DNA from: Winogradskyella algicola
GTDB taxonomy: Bacteria; Bacteroidota; Bacteroidia; Flavobacteriales; Flavobacteriaceae
Length of the DNA: 64,000 bases
Direction of reading: 5' to 3'
Assembly: GCF_005869935.1 (NCBI RefSeq)
Contig: NZ_SZQF01000009.1
Coordinates: forward strand, 1-64,000
Under the pieces are notes generated by a model. That model saw only the letters and a program-made list of their open reading frames with translations, ran no database searches and was not told the DNA's origin. The translations under genes were made by a program, and so were the position numbers. Of the stretch, positions 46,968 to 56,423 are shown one piece after another. Every line of letters starts with the position of its first letter. The first letter of the stretch is position 1.

Positions 46968-48749
46968 CTACATACGTTCTGGCACGTCAATACCTAGAAC
47001 ACTAAACGCATTTTTTATAGTTTGCCCTACAGTTTTAGACAACTGTACTCTAAAGACTTTCTCTTCTTCCTTATCAGCACCAAGAATAGATACATTTTGA
47101 TAGAACGAATTAAAATCTTTGACCAAATCGTAAGTATAATTTGCAACTAAAGCTGGACTATGGTTTTCTGCTGCATTTTGAATAACTTCAGGAAATTGCT
47201 CTAGCTGTTTAAGAAGCTCTCTTTCTTTTTCATGAAGTGTCACTTTGGATCCGCTCAGTGTGACATTTTGATCAATATTAGACTTTCTTAAGATAGATTG
47301 AATTCTTGCATAAGTGTACTGAATAAAAGGCCCTGTATTTCCTTGAAAATCTATTGATTCTTTAGGGTCGAATAAAATTCGCTTTTTAGGATCTACTTTT
47401 AAGATGTAATATTTAAGCGCACCTAAACCAATGGTTTTGTACAGTGCCTTTTTATCAGCTTCAGAATAATCATCTAGCTTTCCTAATTCTTTAGAAATCT
47501 CCTCTGCAGTATCTGCCATTTCTTGTATAAGATCGTCTGCATCTACTACAGTACCTTCTCTACTCTTCATTTTACCACTTGGTAAATCTACCATACCATA
47601 ACTTAGGTGGTATAGATTTTTTGCCCAATCAAAGCCTAGTTTTTTAAGAATTAAAAACAGCACTTTAAAATGATAATCTTGCTCATTTCCAACCGTATAA
47701 ACCATACCATCAACATCTGGATAATCTTTTATACGCTGAATAGCAGTACCAATATCTTGAGTCATATAAACTGCTGTACCATCTGAACGAAGTACTATTT
47801 TTTCATCGAGACCATCTTCGGTTAAATCGCACCAAACAGAGCCATCCTCTTTTTTAAAGAACACACCACTTCTTAAACCTTCAGCAACAAATTCTTTTCC
47901 TAAAAGATAGGTTTGGCTTTCATAATAATATTTATCAAAATCTACACCTATAGCTTTATAAGTCTCTTCAAAACCTTCATAGACCCAACCGTTCATTTTT
48001 TCCCAAAGTGCCACGACGTCTTTATCTCCTGCTTCCCATTGTCTTAGCATTTCTTGAGCCTCTAAAAGAATCGGTGCATTTTTTTTGGCATCTTCATCGT
48101 TTTGTCCTTGTGCCACCAATTCTGCAATTTCTGCTTTGTAGGCTTTATCAAATTCAACATAGTAATTCCCAACAAGTTTATCACCTTTTAATCCAGTAGA
48201 TTCAGGTGTTTCTCCATTGCCAAAACGTTGCCAAGCTAACATACTTTTACAAATATGAATGCCTCTATCATTGATGATTTGCGTTTTATAAACTTTCTTT
48301 CCAGAAGCTTTTAAAATCTCAGAAACCGAGTAGCCCAAAAGCACATTTCTAACATGTCCTAAATGCAATGGCTTGTTGGTATTAGGTGAAGAGTACTCAA
48401 CCATTACAGCTTTATCGTCTTTAAGACTCGCAAAACCATAGTTTTTTTGATCTTTTATGGTGTTGAAGAAATCTATATAATACGAATCATCAATTTCTAT
48501 GTTCAAAAAGCCTTTTACAACATTAAACCCTTTAACCAGAGTAACATTATCCTGAAGATATTGCCCTATCTGCTCGCCAATAACCACAGGATTTCCTTTT
48601 ACCACGCGTAACATAGGAAAAACAACAACAGTGATGTCGCCGGCAAACTCTTTGCGAGTGGCCTGAAATTCAACAGATTCTAAATCTGCCTGAAATAATT
48701 CCTTTACAGCTGCTTTTACGTGTAATTCTAAAGTATCCTGAAGCTTCAT
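46968..48749 (-). CDS. argS: Arginyl-tRNA synthetase
   Basis: The 593-residue class I synthetase charges tRNA-Arg. Seen are the N-terminal Add1 domain, SSPNTNKPLHLGHVRNVLLG with the HIGH motif (HLGH), GNEQDYHFKVLF, and GKMKSREGTVVDADDL at the KMSKS position. The C-terminal DALR anticodon domain ends FSVLGIDVPERM. Length is normal. A TATCTTTG box lies upstream (48782-48789) with a TTG 23 bp further. Confidence 0.97.
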   Translation of the reverse strand: MKLQDTLELHVKAAVKELFQADLESVEFQATRKEFAGDITVVVFPMLRVVKGNPVVIGEQIGQYLQDNVTLVKGFNVVKGFLNIEIDDSYYIDFFNTIKDQKNYGFASLKDDKAVMVEYSSPNTNKPLHLGHVRNVLLGYSVSEILKASGKKVYKTQIINDRGIHICKSMLAWQRFGNGETPESTGLKGDKLVGNYYVEFDKAYKAEIAELVAQGQNDEDAKKNAPILLEAQEMLRQWEAGDKDVVALWEKMNGWVYEGFEETYKAIGVDFDKYYYESQTYLLGKEFVAEGLRSGVFFKKEDGSVWCDLTEDGLDEKIVLRSDGTAVYMTQDIGTAIQRIKDYPDVDGMVYTVGNEQDYHFKVLFLILKKLGFDWAKNLYHLSYGMVDLPSGKMKSREGTVVDADDLIQEMADTAEEISKELGKLDDYSEADKKALYKTIGLGALKYYILKVDPKKRILFDPKESIDFQGNTGPFIQYTYARIQSILRKSNIDQNVTLSGSKVTLHEKERELLKQLEQFPEVIQNAAENHSPALVANYTYDLVKDFNSFYQNVSILGADKEEEKVFRVQLSKTVGQTIKNAFSVLGIDVPERM

Positions 48750-48781
48750 ATTAATTTTAATTTAGGCTTTTAAAACGCCTG

Positions 48782-48789
48782 CAAAGATA
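48782..48789 (-). promoter_or_regulatory. -7 box (TATCTTTG) for argS
   Basis: CAAAGATA plus-strand, TATCTTTG minus-strand, 32 bp before the argS ATG. A minus-strand TTG at 48813-48815 fits the -33 position. Confidence 0.55.
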
Positions 48790-48867
48790 GCAGTTTTATT
48801 ATTCTATTAAGACAACAGCGCATCATTATTCCCTATTTTTAAAGACATACAAAAACATCAATTAAAA

Positions 48868-49233
48868 ATGGAACGAAAATCGCGCCTCCTAAGAGGCATT
48901 CCTGTTTTAGCTTCTTTAAACATCAAAAAGACTGTAGAGTTCTATAAAACTAAACTCGGTTTTAATAAAATTGGTTATCTAGACGACAATTATGCAGTAA
49001 TTGCACGCGACAATTTTGTGGTTCATTTTTGGAAATGTAATGACAAAATTCACCCAGAAAACACAAGTTGTTATGTAGATGTAGAGGATATCGACGCGCT
49101 CTACGAAGAATTAAAAACTTTTGGTGTTATTCACCCAAACGGCACCTTAAAAAATCATCCTTATGGAATGCGAGAATTTGCAATTTTAGATCGCGACGGA
49201 AATATGATTAAATTTGGTCAGGAAATTTCATGA
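48868..49233 (+). CDS. VOC-family protein (bleomycin-resistance-like)
   Basis: The 121-residue product has the VOC pattern GIPVLASLNIKKTVEFYKTKLGF, then VVHFWKCND and a final REFAILDRDGNMIKFGQE. The His and Glu of a metal site are visible. It resembles bleomycin-resistance-like proteins in length, but that label is a family habit and says little of function. It stands alone between argS and the galactanase. Confidence 0.85.
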   Translation: MERKSRLLRGIPVLASLNIKKTVEFYKTKLGFNKIGYLDDNYAVIARDNFVVHFWKCNDKIHPENTSCYVDVEDIDALYEELKTFGVIHPNGTLKNHPYGMREFAILDRDGNMIKFGQEIS

Positions 49234-49284
49234 AAATAGTTTTTAAACTTAATAAGTTATAAATACACATTTAAGAAAATCAGA

Positions 49285-50397
49285 ATGAAAAAGTATTGGA
49301 TTATTAGCCTAATCATTTTAGCATCTTGTTCTAGTGATGATGACTCAAATGGAGAAACTACAAATCAATTTTACAGAGGCATGGATTTATCTTTTCAAAG
49401 CGAGCTGGAAAACTACAATGTAGATTATAAAGATGAAGATGGCAACTCAGTTGAGTTATTAGATTTTGTAAGATCTAAAGGTACCAACTTAGTACGTTTA
49501 AAACTATGGCACACACCACAAGATGGGCAAAACGGACTTGAAGACGTAAAGGCTTATGCACAAAAGATTAAAGCCCAAAACATTGACTTTTTGCTCAATT
49601 TTCATTACAGCGATTATTGGGCAGATCCTGGTACACAAACTCCGCCAGCTGCTTGGCAAAATTTGAATATTGACCAATTAAAAGTGGCAATCTATAATTA
49701 TACAAAAGATGTTGTACAACAGTTAAAATCTCAAAATACATTACCAGACATTGTACAAATTGGCAATGAAACTGACAGTGGATTTTTATGGGATTTTGGC
49801 AGAGTTTGGGGTAGTTTTAACAATAATTGGGGAAATTATACAGACTTAGTATCTGAAGCTATACGCGCCGTAAGAGATGTTGATACCGAAGGTAAAACAA
49901 GAATAATGCTGCACCACTCTAGCGTAGAAAATGCTATTTTCTTTTTTAATGAACTAGTGCCCTATAACATTGATTTTGATATCATTGGTTTATCCTATTA
50001 TCCTCAATTTCAAATCAAAGATTTAGATCTTGTTGCTTCAAAATTAAATGAACTCGCCAACAATTTCAGCAAAGATATTTTAATGGTAGAAGTAGCCTAT
50101 CCCTTTACTTTACTGTGGAATGATAACCAAACAAATTATATCGGTAGCTTAGACCAAACATTAGTTGAATTTTCACCTACTCCACAAGGACAAAAAGCAT
50201 ACTTTGAATGGTTGATACAAACCATAAAAAACATACCTAACGACCATGGGATTGGTTTTTGTTATTGGGCACCAGATTGGGTAGCATTTGATGGCAACGA
50301 AGCAACCTCAACAAATGGCACATCCTGGGAAAATCAATGTCTTTTTGATTTCGAGCTAAAGGCATTACCAGCGCTAGAAACATATAGTACTAATTAA
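49285..50397 (+). CDS. GH53 arabinogalactan endo-beta-1,4-galactanase (lipoprotein)
   Basis: The 370-residue product has a lipoprotein signal (IILASCSSDDDS, Cys near residue 15). The GH53 fold is clear: FYRGMDLSFQSEL, RLKLWHTPQDG, LLNFHYSDYWADP, with the acid/base Glu in VQIGNETDSGFLW and the nucleophile Glu in ILMVEVAYPF. It would cleave beta-1,4-galactan at the cell surface. No SusCD-like pair is adjacent, so it is not in a typical polysaccharide-utilisation locus, unless the cluster lies outside the window. Confidence 0.93.
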   Translation: MKKYWIISLIILASCSSDDDSNGETTNQFYRGMDLSFQSELENYNVDYKDEDGNSVELLDFVRSKGTNLVRLKLWHTPQDGQNGLEDVKAYAQKIKAQNIDFLLNFHYSDYWADPGTQTPPAAWQNLNIDQLKVAIYNYTKDVVQQLKSQNTLPDIVQIGNETDSGFLWDFGRVWGSFNNNWGNYTDLVSEAIRAVRDVDTEGKTRIMLHHSSVENAIFFFNELVPYNIDFDIIGLSYYPQFQIKDLDLVASKLNELANNFSKDILMVEVAYPFTLLWNDNQTNYIGSLDQTLVEFSPTPQGQKAYFEWLIQTIKNIPNDHGIGFCYWAPDWVAFDGNEATSTNGTSWENQCLFDFELKALPALETYSTN

Positions 50398-50724
50398 CTA
50401 AATATCAATACATTATAACTTATGTGCATTTTATCGATAAAATGGTCGTTTTCCTATGATATTTGCCGTTAATCGATACATCATTTTTTTTATGAATTTC
50501 ATCTGTCATTTCATCTAATTTATTAGCATTAAATCCCAATAATTAGCGTATTTAAGTGCATTATGGCATTTTTGGTAGGCTATTAACAAATGTCCCAAAC
50601 ATTAAATGAGGCTTTATAATCGAACATTAACCGCGTTGTTATTGTTTAGTGTTGACTTACTTTTTACACCTCACTATAAAAGTTACGTAAACCAAAACAT
50701 AACACTTCGTCTATCAACCGCTAA
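50398..50724. other. Non-coding spacer with a palindromic site before the TPR histidine kinase
   Basis: No gene is supported. At 50428-50445 lies the perfect 18-bp palindrome CATTTTATCGATAAAATG. It may be an operator or the stem of the galactanase terminator, but no T-tract follows. The rest is A/T-rich without a clear promoter. Confidence 0.55.
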
Positions 50725-52788
50725 ATGATGAAGCAGTTAATGACATTAACTGTTTGTCTGCTAACTTTCATTGGCTTTTCTCAAAATGAAAGAATAGACG
50801 ACCTTACGGTAAAATTGGCATACCAAGAAGCTGATTCTACAAAGGTCGACCTCTCGTTAATGCTTATAGATGAACTATATGCTGTTAAAGATTTTGATAA
50901 AGCTTTGCTCTATGTAAATCAGACTGCAAAACTTTCAGAAAAATTAAATTACACCAAAGGACTTGCGGAAAGCACATACTACAGAGCGCTAATTTACACC
51001 CAACGCAATGACTACTTTAATGCAATTGATAACTACGACAAATCCAGAAAGTACTATCTACAAATTAGCGACACGCTTGGCATAGCAAAAGTGAGTAATA
51101 GTATTGGACTCATTGAAATAAAGCGAGGAAACTATTCGGTTGGACTTCAAAACTCGCTTTCGGCAATTGACATTTTTGAAAAACAAAATCTTTTTGATGA
51201 ACTCAGTACGGCTTATAACAATTTGGCAGAAGCATACTTTAAAACCAACCAGATTGACAAGGCTATAGACTTTAACTTTAAGGCGCTTGATGTTAGAAAA
51301 AAGATAGATGATCGTACTGGTATTATCATCTCTACAAAAAACATTGCAAACCTTTACTCACTAAGAAAAGAGCATCGTAAGTCTATTGAATACTACGAAA
51401 AGGTCTTAGAAATGCTAAACCCTACCAAAGACCAAAACTTACGTGGTGAGATACTACCAAAACTTGGTAGTGAATATTTAGAATTTAAAGAATATGATAA
51501 AGCTTCAGAATATTTAGTTGAAGGATTAAAATATAACCGCAAACAAAATAACGATGAAGGTATTTTACTAGCACTTAATGCCATTGGCAATCTAAACCTT
51601 CAAAAACGTAAAGTTAAGTTAGCAGAAATTCAACTTAATGAAGCTTACAGCATTGCTCAAAAAATTAACAATAAACCAGCACTTTTAGAAAATTACAAGC
51701 TTCATATTGCCTTAGACTCTACTCGAGGTTATTTTCAGAATGCCTTTTTCTGGCAAAACAAATATTACGATTTAAAGGATGAATTATCAAAAATAGATCA
51801 ACCTGTTTTTCCTGTTGATACTGAACCTCTGGATCTCATTAACGCTAACCCAATCGAAGAAGAAATAGATAATTTTGAAGGAGAAGAAAACAATAATAAA
51901 ACCATAAAAACATGGTTAAATAATCCTATAGTTGTGTATGGTGCGCTTGCCGCTACTGCTGTTCTGCTTACGTTATTATTACTTAATTACTTAAAAAATA
52001 AAAAGTACAGAGAAACCATTGTTGAACAGAGAGAAAAACTAAAACAAGAGCAAATACGAAGTGAAGCTATATTAGAGCAAACCCATCATCTCGAAGAGGT
52101 TAACCAAGTTAAAGACAAATTATTCTCAATAGTCTCGCACGATTTAAAAGATTCCATTTCATCCATAAAAGCTTTTTTAGACTTATTGAAAGAAGACAGT
52201 ATATCTAAAGAAGAATTTAGAGAGTTAATACCAGAGCTGAGTGAAAATGCAAATAATGCGTCTTCACTATTGTTTAATTTACTAAACTGGTCTAAATCTC
52301 AAATGCAGAATTTAGAGCCAAATCCAGAACTATTTAATATTCAGGAAGTATTTCATACAAAAATGGCATTGGTAGAACAAAAGGTTGAAGATAAACGCAT
52401 AGTTCTAATTGATGAGTCTCAACGCGACTTTGTTTATGCCGACAGAAGCATGGTGGAAATTGTAATTCAAAATTTAATTACTAATGCTGTAAAATTCAGT
52501 AGAACTGGCGATGTTATTACGGTATCTAATCAAGATGTAAATGGTAAAGCTTTAATTTGTGTTGAAGATACTGGTGTCGGTATTTCTGAAGAAAACATTA
52601 ATAAACTTTTTAATGCCAATAAAAACTTTACTACTATTGGGACTAAAAATGAAAAAGGAACAGGTCTTGGTTTAACTATTGCTAAAGACTTAGTAGAATT
52701 AAATAATGGACGCATTTGGGTGGAAAGCACACTAAATGTTGGTAGTAAATTCTTTATAGAGCTTCCTAAGACTGCACCAAAAGCTTAA
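50725..52788 (+). CDS. TPR-repeat sensor histidine kinase
   Basis: The 687-residue protein has a signal peptide, then several TPR repeats (residues about 40-330, such as GLAESTYYRALIYTQRNDYF and AIDFNFKALDVRKK). A membrane helix (about 397-420, VYGALAATAVLLTLLLLNYL) and coiled coil follow. The kinase core has the HisKA box FSIVSHDLKDSISSI with His near residue 472 and the ATPase motifs NLITNAVKFS, DTGVGISEEN and GTGLGLTIAKDLVELN. No response regulator is adjacent, so its partner is elsewhere. The signal sensed by the periplasmic TPRs is unknown. Confidence 0.93.
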   Translation: MMKQLMTLTVCLLTFIGFSQNERIDDLTVKLAYQEADSTKVDLSLMLIDELYAVKDFDKALLYVNQTAKLSEKLNYTKGLAESTYYRALIYTQRNDYFNAIDNYDKSRKYYLQISDTLGIAKVSNSIGLIEIKRGNYSVGLQNSLSAIDIFEKQNLFDELSTAYNNLAEAYFKTNQIDKAIDFNFKALDVRKKIDDRTGIIISTKNIANLYSLRKEHRKSIEYYEKVLEMLNPTKDQNLRGEILPKLGSEYLEFKEYDKASEYLVEGLKYNRKQNNDEGILLALNAIGNLNLQKRKVKLAEIQLNEAYSIAQKINNKPALLENYKLHIALDSTRGYFQNAFFWQNKYYDLKDELSKIDQPVFPVDTEPLDLINANPIEEEIDNFEGEENNNKTIKTWLNNPIVVYGALAATAVLLTLLLLNYLKNKKYRETIVEQREKLKQEQIRSEAILEQTHHLEEVNQVKDKLFSIVSHDLKDSISSIKAFLDLLKEDSISKEEFRELIPELSENANNASSLLFNLLNWSKSQMQNLEPNPELFNIQEVFHTKMALVEQKVEDKRIVLIDESQRDFVYADRSMVEIVIQNLITNAVKFSRTGDVITVSNQDVNGKALICVEDTGVGISEENINKLFNANKNFTTIGTKNEKGTGLGLTIAKDLVELNNGRIWVESTLNVGSKFFIELPKTAPKA

Positions 52789-52825
52789 CTTATTTTATAT
52801 ATTTGAGCTTTAATCATATACTTAC

Positions 52826-53464
52826 ATGAAACGTTTTCTCCCAATACTTTTAGTTTTTTTTATAGTTCTTAATTGTAAAAACAGAGATAAATCAAAATCA
52901 GATACAAAAGTCAAAGAAGACACAGAACTTGAGGAACTCTTCGCTTTAATGCAAGGTTCTTTTAATTCCGAAATACAATCTCAAGTAGACTCTACGTATT
53001 ACAATATTTCATTACACATGTATCCTATTTGGGAAGACAAGGGAAATTATCTTTATGTTGAACAAGCCTTAAACAGTAGGCAGAACAAACCTTACAGACA
53101 ACGTATTTATGAGGTAAAGCGTTTAACAGATAGCACATTTAGTTCTGCTGTATACAACCTTAACATAGACTCGCTTTGGATTGGCAAATGGAAAAACCCA
53201 AAAGTTTTCGACTCTATTTCACTCAACGAGATCGCACTTAAAGAAAGTTGTGAGGTAATCTTAAAACGAATTTCTAAAAACCATTACATGGGAAAAACAG
53301 GAGATACTACTTGTGTTAGCACCATGCGAGGGGCTTCTTTTGCCAGAAGCGAAGTTGAGATACTTGAAGACAAAATATTATCTTGGGATAGAGGTTTTGA
53401 CAATGATGGCAACTACGTTTGGGGAGCTGAAAAAGGACCTTATATCTTTAATAAACTAGATTAG
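52826..53464 (+). CDS. CpcT/CpeT-like lipoprotein
   Basis: The 212-residue product has a lipobox-like end (LVFFIVLNCKN). The mature part follows the CpcT/CpeT pattern: LMQGSFNSEIQSQVDSTYYNISLHMYPIWEDKGNY, YVEQALNSRQNKPYRQRIYEV, and a SWDRGFDNDGNYVWGAEKGPYIF end. In cyanobacteria these proteins attach phycobilins; here there is no sign of phycobiliproteins, so another small-molecule role is likely. It follows the histidine kinase by 37 bp on the same strand. Confidence 0.85.
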   Translation: MKRFLPILLVFFIVLNCKNRDKSKSDTKVKEDTELEELFALMQGSFNSEIQSQVDSTYYNISLHMYPIWEDKGNYLYVEQALNSRQNKPYRQRIYEVKRLTDSTFSSAVYNLNIDSLWIGKWKNPKVFDSISLNEIALKESCEVILKRISKNHYMGKTGDTTCVSTMRGASFARSEVEILEDKILSWDRGFDNDGNYVWGAEKGPYIFNKLD

Positions 53465-53500
53465 CTGCTATAGTAGTAACCAACAAACAAGTAGTTTATA

Positions 53501-54436
53501 CTAAACATGCTTTGGCAAAAACACCTCTGCCATCATACAACGCGCACTACCACCACCACATGTTTCTATGGTTTCTAAAGAACTTGAAATTATAGGACAG
53601 TGCTTTTCAATTTTATTAATCTGATCATTAGTTAAGCTATTATGTGCAGCTTTACTCATAATTAAATAACGCTGATTATCCTTCCCTCTAAGCTGTAACA
53701 TATTACCAGCAAACTGGTGCATTTGCGCTTCCGAAATTGATATAATTTCTTTATCATCTTCTTTTAGATGCTTAATTATATTTTTGCGCTCTTTTTTGTC
53801 ATCAATTGTTTCTAAACAAATCACTGCGAAAGTTTCTGCCAAACACATCATTACATTGGTATGATAGATTGGTAAACGCTTTCCTTCTACGGTTTGATTG
53901 GCTACAAAAACTATTGGTGTATATTCAAAATCTTCGCAAAACTCAATAAACAAATCTTCGTCAGCTCTAGGTGATAATGCACAGTAAGCCTTTCTATTAA
54001 CACGGTCTAAAATAAGACTACCTGTGCCTTCTAAAAATACACCTTCATCTTCAGCAGCAGTATAGTCTACAATATTTTCAATTTTAAAACCCTCATTTTC
54101 TAGCCTAATAAATACTTCATCTCGTCTTTCTTTACGTCTATTTTCTGCAAACATTGGATACAAAGCTATGTCACCATTACTATGAAAGCTCACCCAATTA
54201 TTTGGAAAAATAGAGTCTGGCGTATCCATTAACTCATCATCACTTTCTACAACAACATTAATACCAACTGCCTTTAATTTTTCGACAAAAGCATCAAACT
54301 CTTCTTGAGCTTTAGCATTGATTTCTGCATTTTTTAAATCAATATCCTCTTGAAAATAATTGTTAACAGCAGTCTGCTCATTCATCCTAAAATTCACAGG
54401 ACGAATCATTAAAATAGTGTCTGTAGTTTGTTGCAT
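53501..54436 (-). CDS. ctlX: Citrulline/arginine deiminase-related hydrolase CtlX
   Basis: The 311-residue protein is of the amidinotransferase/dimethylargininase-like fold: MIRPVNFRMNEQTAVNNYFQ, DSIFPNNWVSFHSNG, DEGVFLEGTGSLILDRVNR, IYHTNVMMCLAETFAVICLE and a C-terminal ETCGGGSARCMMAEVF with the catalytic Cys. The start and these motifs match CtlX (citrulline utilisation hydrolase). It is transcribed alone and divergent from the M14 peptidase. Confidence 0.88.
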   Translation of the reverse strand: MQQTTDTILMIRPVNFRMNEQTAVNNYFQEDIDLKNAEINAKAQEEFDAFVEKLKAVGINVVVESDDELMDTPDSIFPNNWVSFHSNGDIALYPMFAENRRKERRDEVFIRLENEGFKIENIVDYTAAEDEGVFLEGTGSLILDRVNRKAYCALSPRADEDLFIEFCEDFEYTPIVFVANQTVEGKRLPIYHTNVMMCLAETFAVICLETIDDKKERKNIIKHLKEDDKEIISISEAQMHQFAGNMLQLRGKDNQRYLIMSKAAHNSLTNDQINKIEKHCPIISSSLETIETCGGGSARCMMAEVFLPKHV

Positions 54437-54527
54437 TATCCAGTTTTTAAAAGTGATGCAAAATTAGTCTTTTTTCTATTTTGAAATTTATGATGTTAAC
54501 ATTTTTTAGATTAAAAATCTGTAAGTT

Positions 54528-54560
54528 TGAAAGCCCATAATGGGCACTTGGCATACAATG
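54528..54560. repeat. Dispersed 33-bp repeat, copy 2
   Basis: Same 33-bp sequence as 31124-31156 with two changes, here upstream of the M14 peptidase gene. Confidence 0.7.
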
Positions 54561-54620
54561 CGATTTATCAACTATATAATTAAATTACTGAACCAAAAGC
54601 TCTTGAAAATTTTCAACTAT

Positions 54621-56360
54621 ATGAAAAAACTTATACTTCTTCTGTTATTTCTTGTATCATGCACCGAAAAAAGTAACCACACTGAAACTATAGATTTTAC
54701 AACAGTTTTTGAAAAAAGTAATGGAACCGAAACAGCAACATACCAAGAGACTATTCAGTTTTATTCAGATTTAGCAGATAATTACAGAGAAATTTCAATC
54801 CGAGAAATGGGTGAGACAGATTCTGGTGAACCTCTACATATTGTAATTTACAATCCAACGCAAGTTCATAATGATTTTAGACTATTAAGAGATAAAAATA
54901 GAATCATGTTAATTAACAATGGAATTCACCCAGGCGAATCTGATGGCATAGATGCTACTATGATGCTTTATAGAGATATCGTACAAGGTAAAGTTAAAGC
55001 TCCTAAGCACACCATTTTAGTTACAATTCCTATTTACAATATTGGTGGAAGCCTTAATAGAAATTCTGGCACACGCACCAACCAAAATGGACCTAAAGAA
55101 TATGGCTTTAGAGGTAACGCACGCAACTACGATTTAAACAGAGATTTTATAAAATGTGATACCAAAAATGCTAAGGCTTTTGCGGAAATATTTCATACAG
55201 TACAGCCAGATGTATTCATAGATAACCATGTAAGCAACGGTGCAGATTACCAATACACACTAACGCATTTATTTACCCAACATAATAAATTAGGTGGTAA
55301 TTTGGGAGCTTATCTTCACTTGGAAATGATGCCAAAACTAGAGCAAAAATTGGCTCAAAAAGAGTGGGACATCACTCCATATGTCAATGTTTTTAATCGT
55401 ACACCTGAGTCTGGTTTTTCTCAATTTTTGGACTCACCACGTTATTCCACAGGTTACACCACTTTATTTAACACCCTTGGTATGATGGTCGAAACACATA
55501 TGCTTAAACCATATAAACAACGTGTTGAAGGCACATACGAACTAATGAAAAGCATGATGGAGATTACAGAAGAAGATGCTGAAAAAATAAAAGACTTACG
55601 CAGTGCTCATCAAAACAATTGGAAACCAGGTAAAGAATACCCAATTGTATGGACAATCGATACGACACAATCTACAACGCTTCAGTTTAAAGGTTACGAA
55701 GGTAAAATGATAGAGAGTGATCTAACAGGTGCTCAGCGATTAAAATACGACAAGTCTAAACCGTTTACAAAGCCTGTGGAATACCAAAATTTCTTTGTAC
55801 CAACAAGCAAGGTTACTATACCTAAGGCTTATATAATTCCTCAAGGCTGGCATAACGTAGTAGAATTATTAAAGTTGAATAAAGTAGATTTAAAACCTTT
55901 TGAAAAAGATACCACTTTAACTGTAGAATCTTATAAAATTGAGGATTACAAAACCAGAACATCTCCATACGAAGGACATTACCCACACTACAATACTAAA
56001 GTAAAAACAACAAAAGAAAACTTAACTTTTAAAGAAGGAGATTATTTGGTAAAAACAGACCAAAAAGCCTTACGTTACCTCATTGAAACCCTAGAACCAA
56101 CAGCACCAGATTCGTTTTTTAATTGGAATTTCTTTGATACCATATTACAGCAAAAAGAAGGTTTTTCACCTTATGTTTGGGAAGACAGAGCAAAACAGGT
56201 GCTTAGGGAAAACCCAACCTTACAAATAGAGTACAATGTTAAAATAAGTTACGATGAGGAGTTTGCAAATAACTGGTTTGCCCAATTAGATTGGCTTCAT
56301 AAAAAAAGTAAACACTACGAAAAAACGCATTTACAGTATCCTATTTATAGACTAGATTAA
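54621..56360 (+). CDS. M14-family zinc carboxypeptidase lipoprotein
   Basis: The 579-residue product starts MKKLILLLLFLVSCTEKSN with a lipobox (LVSC). The M14 motifs are NNGIHPGESDGIDA (zinc-binding His and Glu), VDNHVSNGADYQYTLTH (third zinc His) and METHMLKPYKQRV (catalytic Glu region). It would trim peptides in the periplasm or at the surface. ATG 54621 is chosen; the open frame extends upstream through the dispersed repeat, but that part has no signal-peptide logic. The terminator at 56369 follows. Confidence 0.91.
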   Translation: MKKLILLLLFLVSCTEKSNHTETIDFTTVFEKSNGTETATYQETIQFYSDLADNYREISIREMGETDSGEPLHIVIYNPTQVHNDFRLLRDKNRIMLINNGIHPGESDGIDATMMLYRDIVQGKVKAPKHTILVTIPIYNIGGSLNRNSGTRTNQNGPKEYGFRGNARNYDLNRDFIKCDTKNAKAFAEIFHTVQPDVFIDNHVSNGADYQYTLTHLFTQHNKLGGNLGAYLHLEMMPKLEQKLAQKEWDITPYVNVFNRTPESGFSQFLDSPRYSTGYTTLFNTLGMMVETHMLKPYKQRVEGTYELMKSMMEITEEDAEKIKDLRSAHQNNWKPGKEYPIVWTIDTTQSTTLQFKGYEGKMIESDLTGAQRLKYDKSKPFTKPVEYQNFFVPTSKVTIPKAYIIPQGWHNVVELLKLNKVDLKPFEKDTTLTVESYKIEDYKTRTSPYEGHYPHYNTKVKTTKENLTFKEGDYLVKTDQKALRYLIETLEPTAPDSFFNWNFFDTILQQKEGFSPYVWEDRAKQVLRENPTLQIEYNVKISYDEEFANNWFAQLDWLHKKSKHYEKTHLQYPIYRLD

Positions 56361-56368
56361 AAAACTAA

Positions 56369-56393
56369 AAAGCCACCATTTACTGGTGGCTTT
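56369..56393. terminator. Bidirectional intrinsic terminator
   Basis: AAAGCCACCA and TGGTGGCTTT form a 10-bp stem with a 5-nt loop between convergent genes. Confidence 0.88.
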
Positions 56394-56423
56394 AAAGGCT
56401 CATTTCCCGTAATTTTAATGCTA

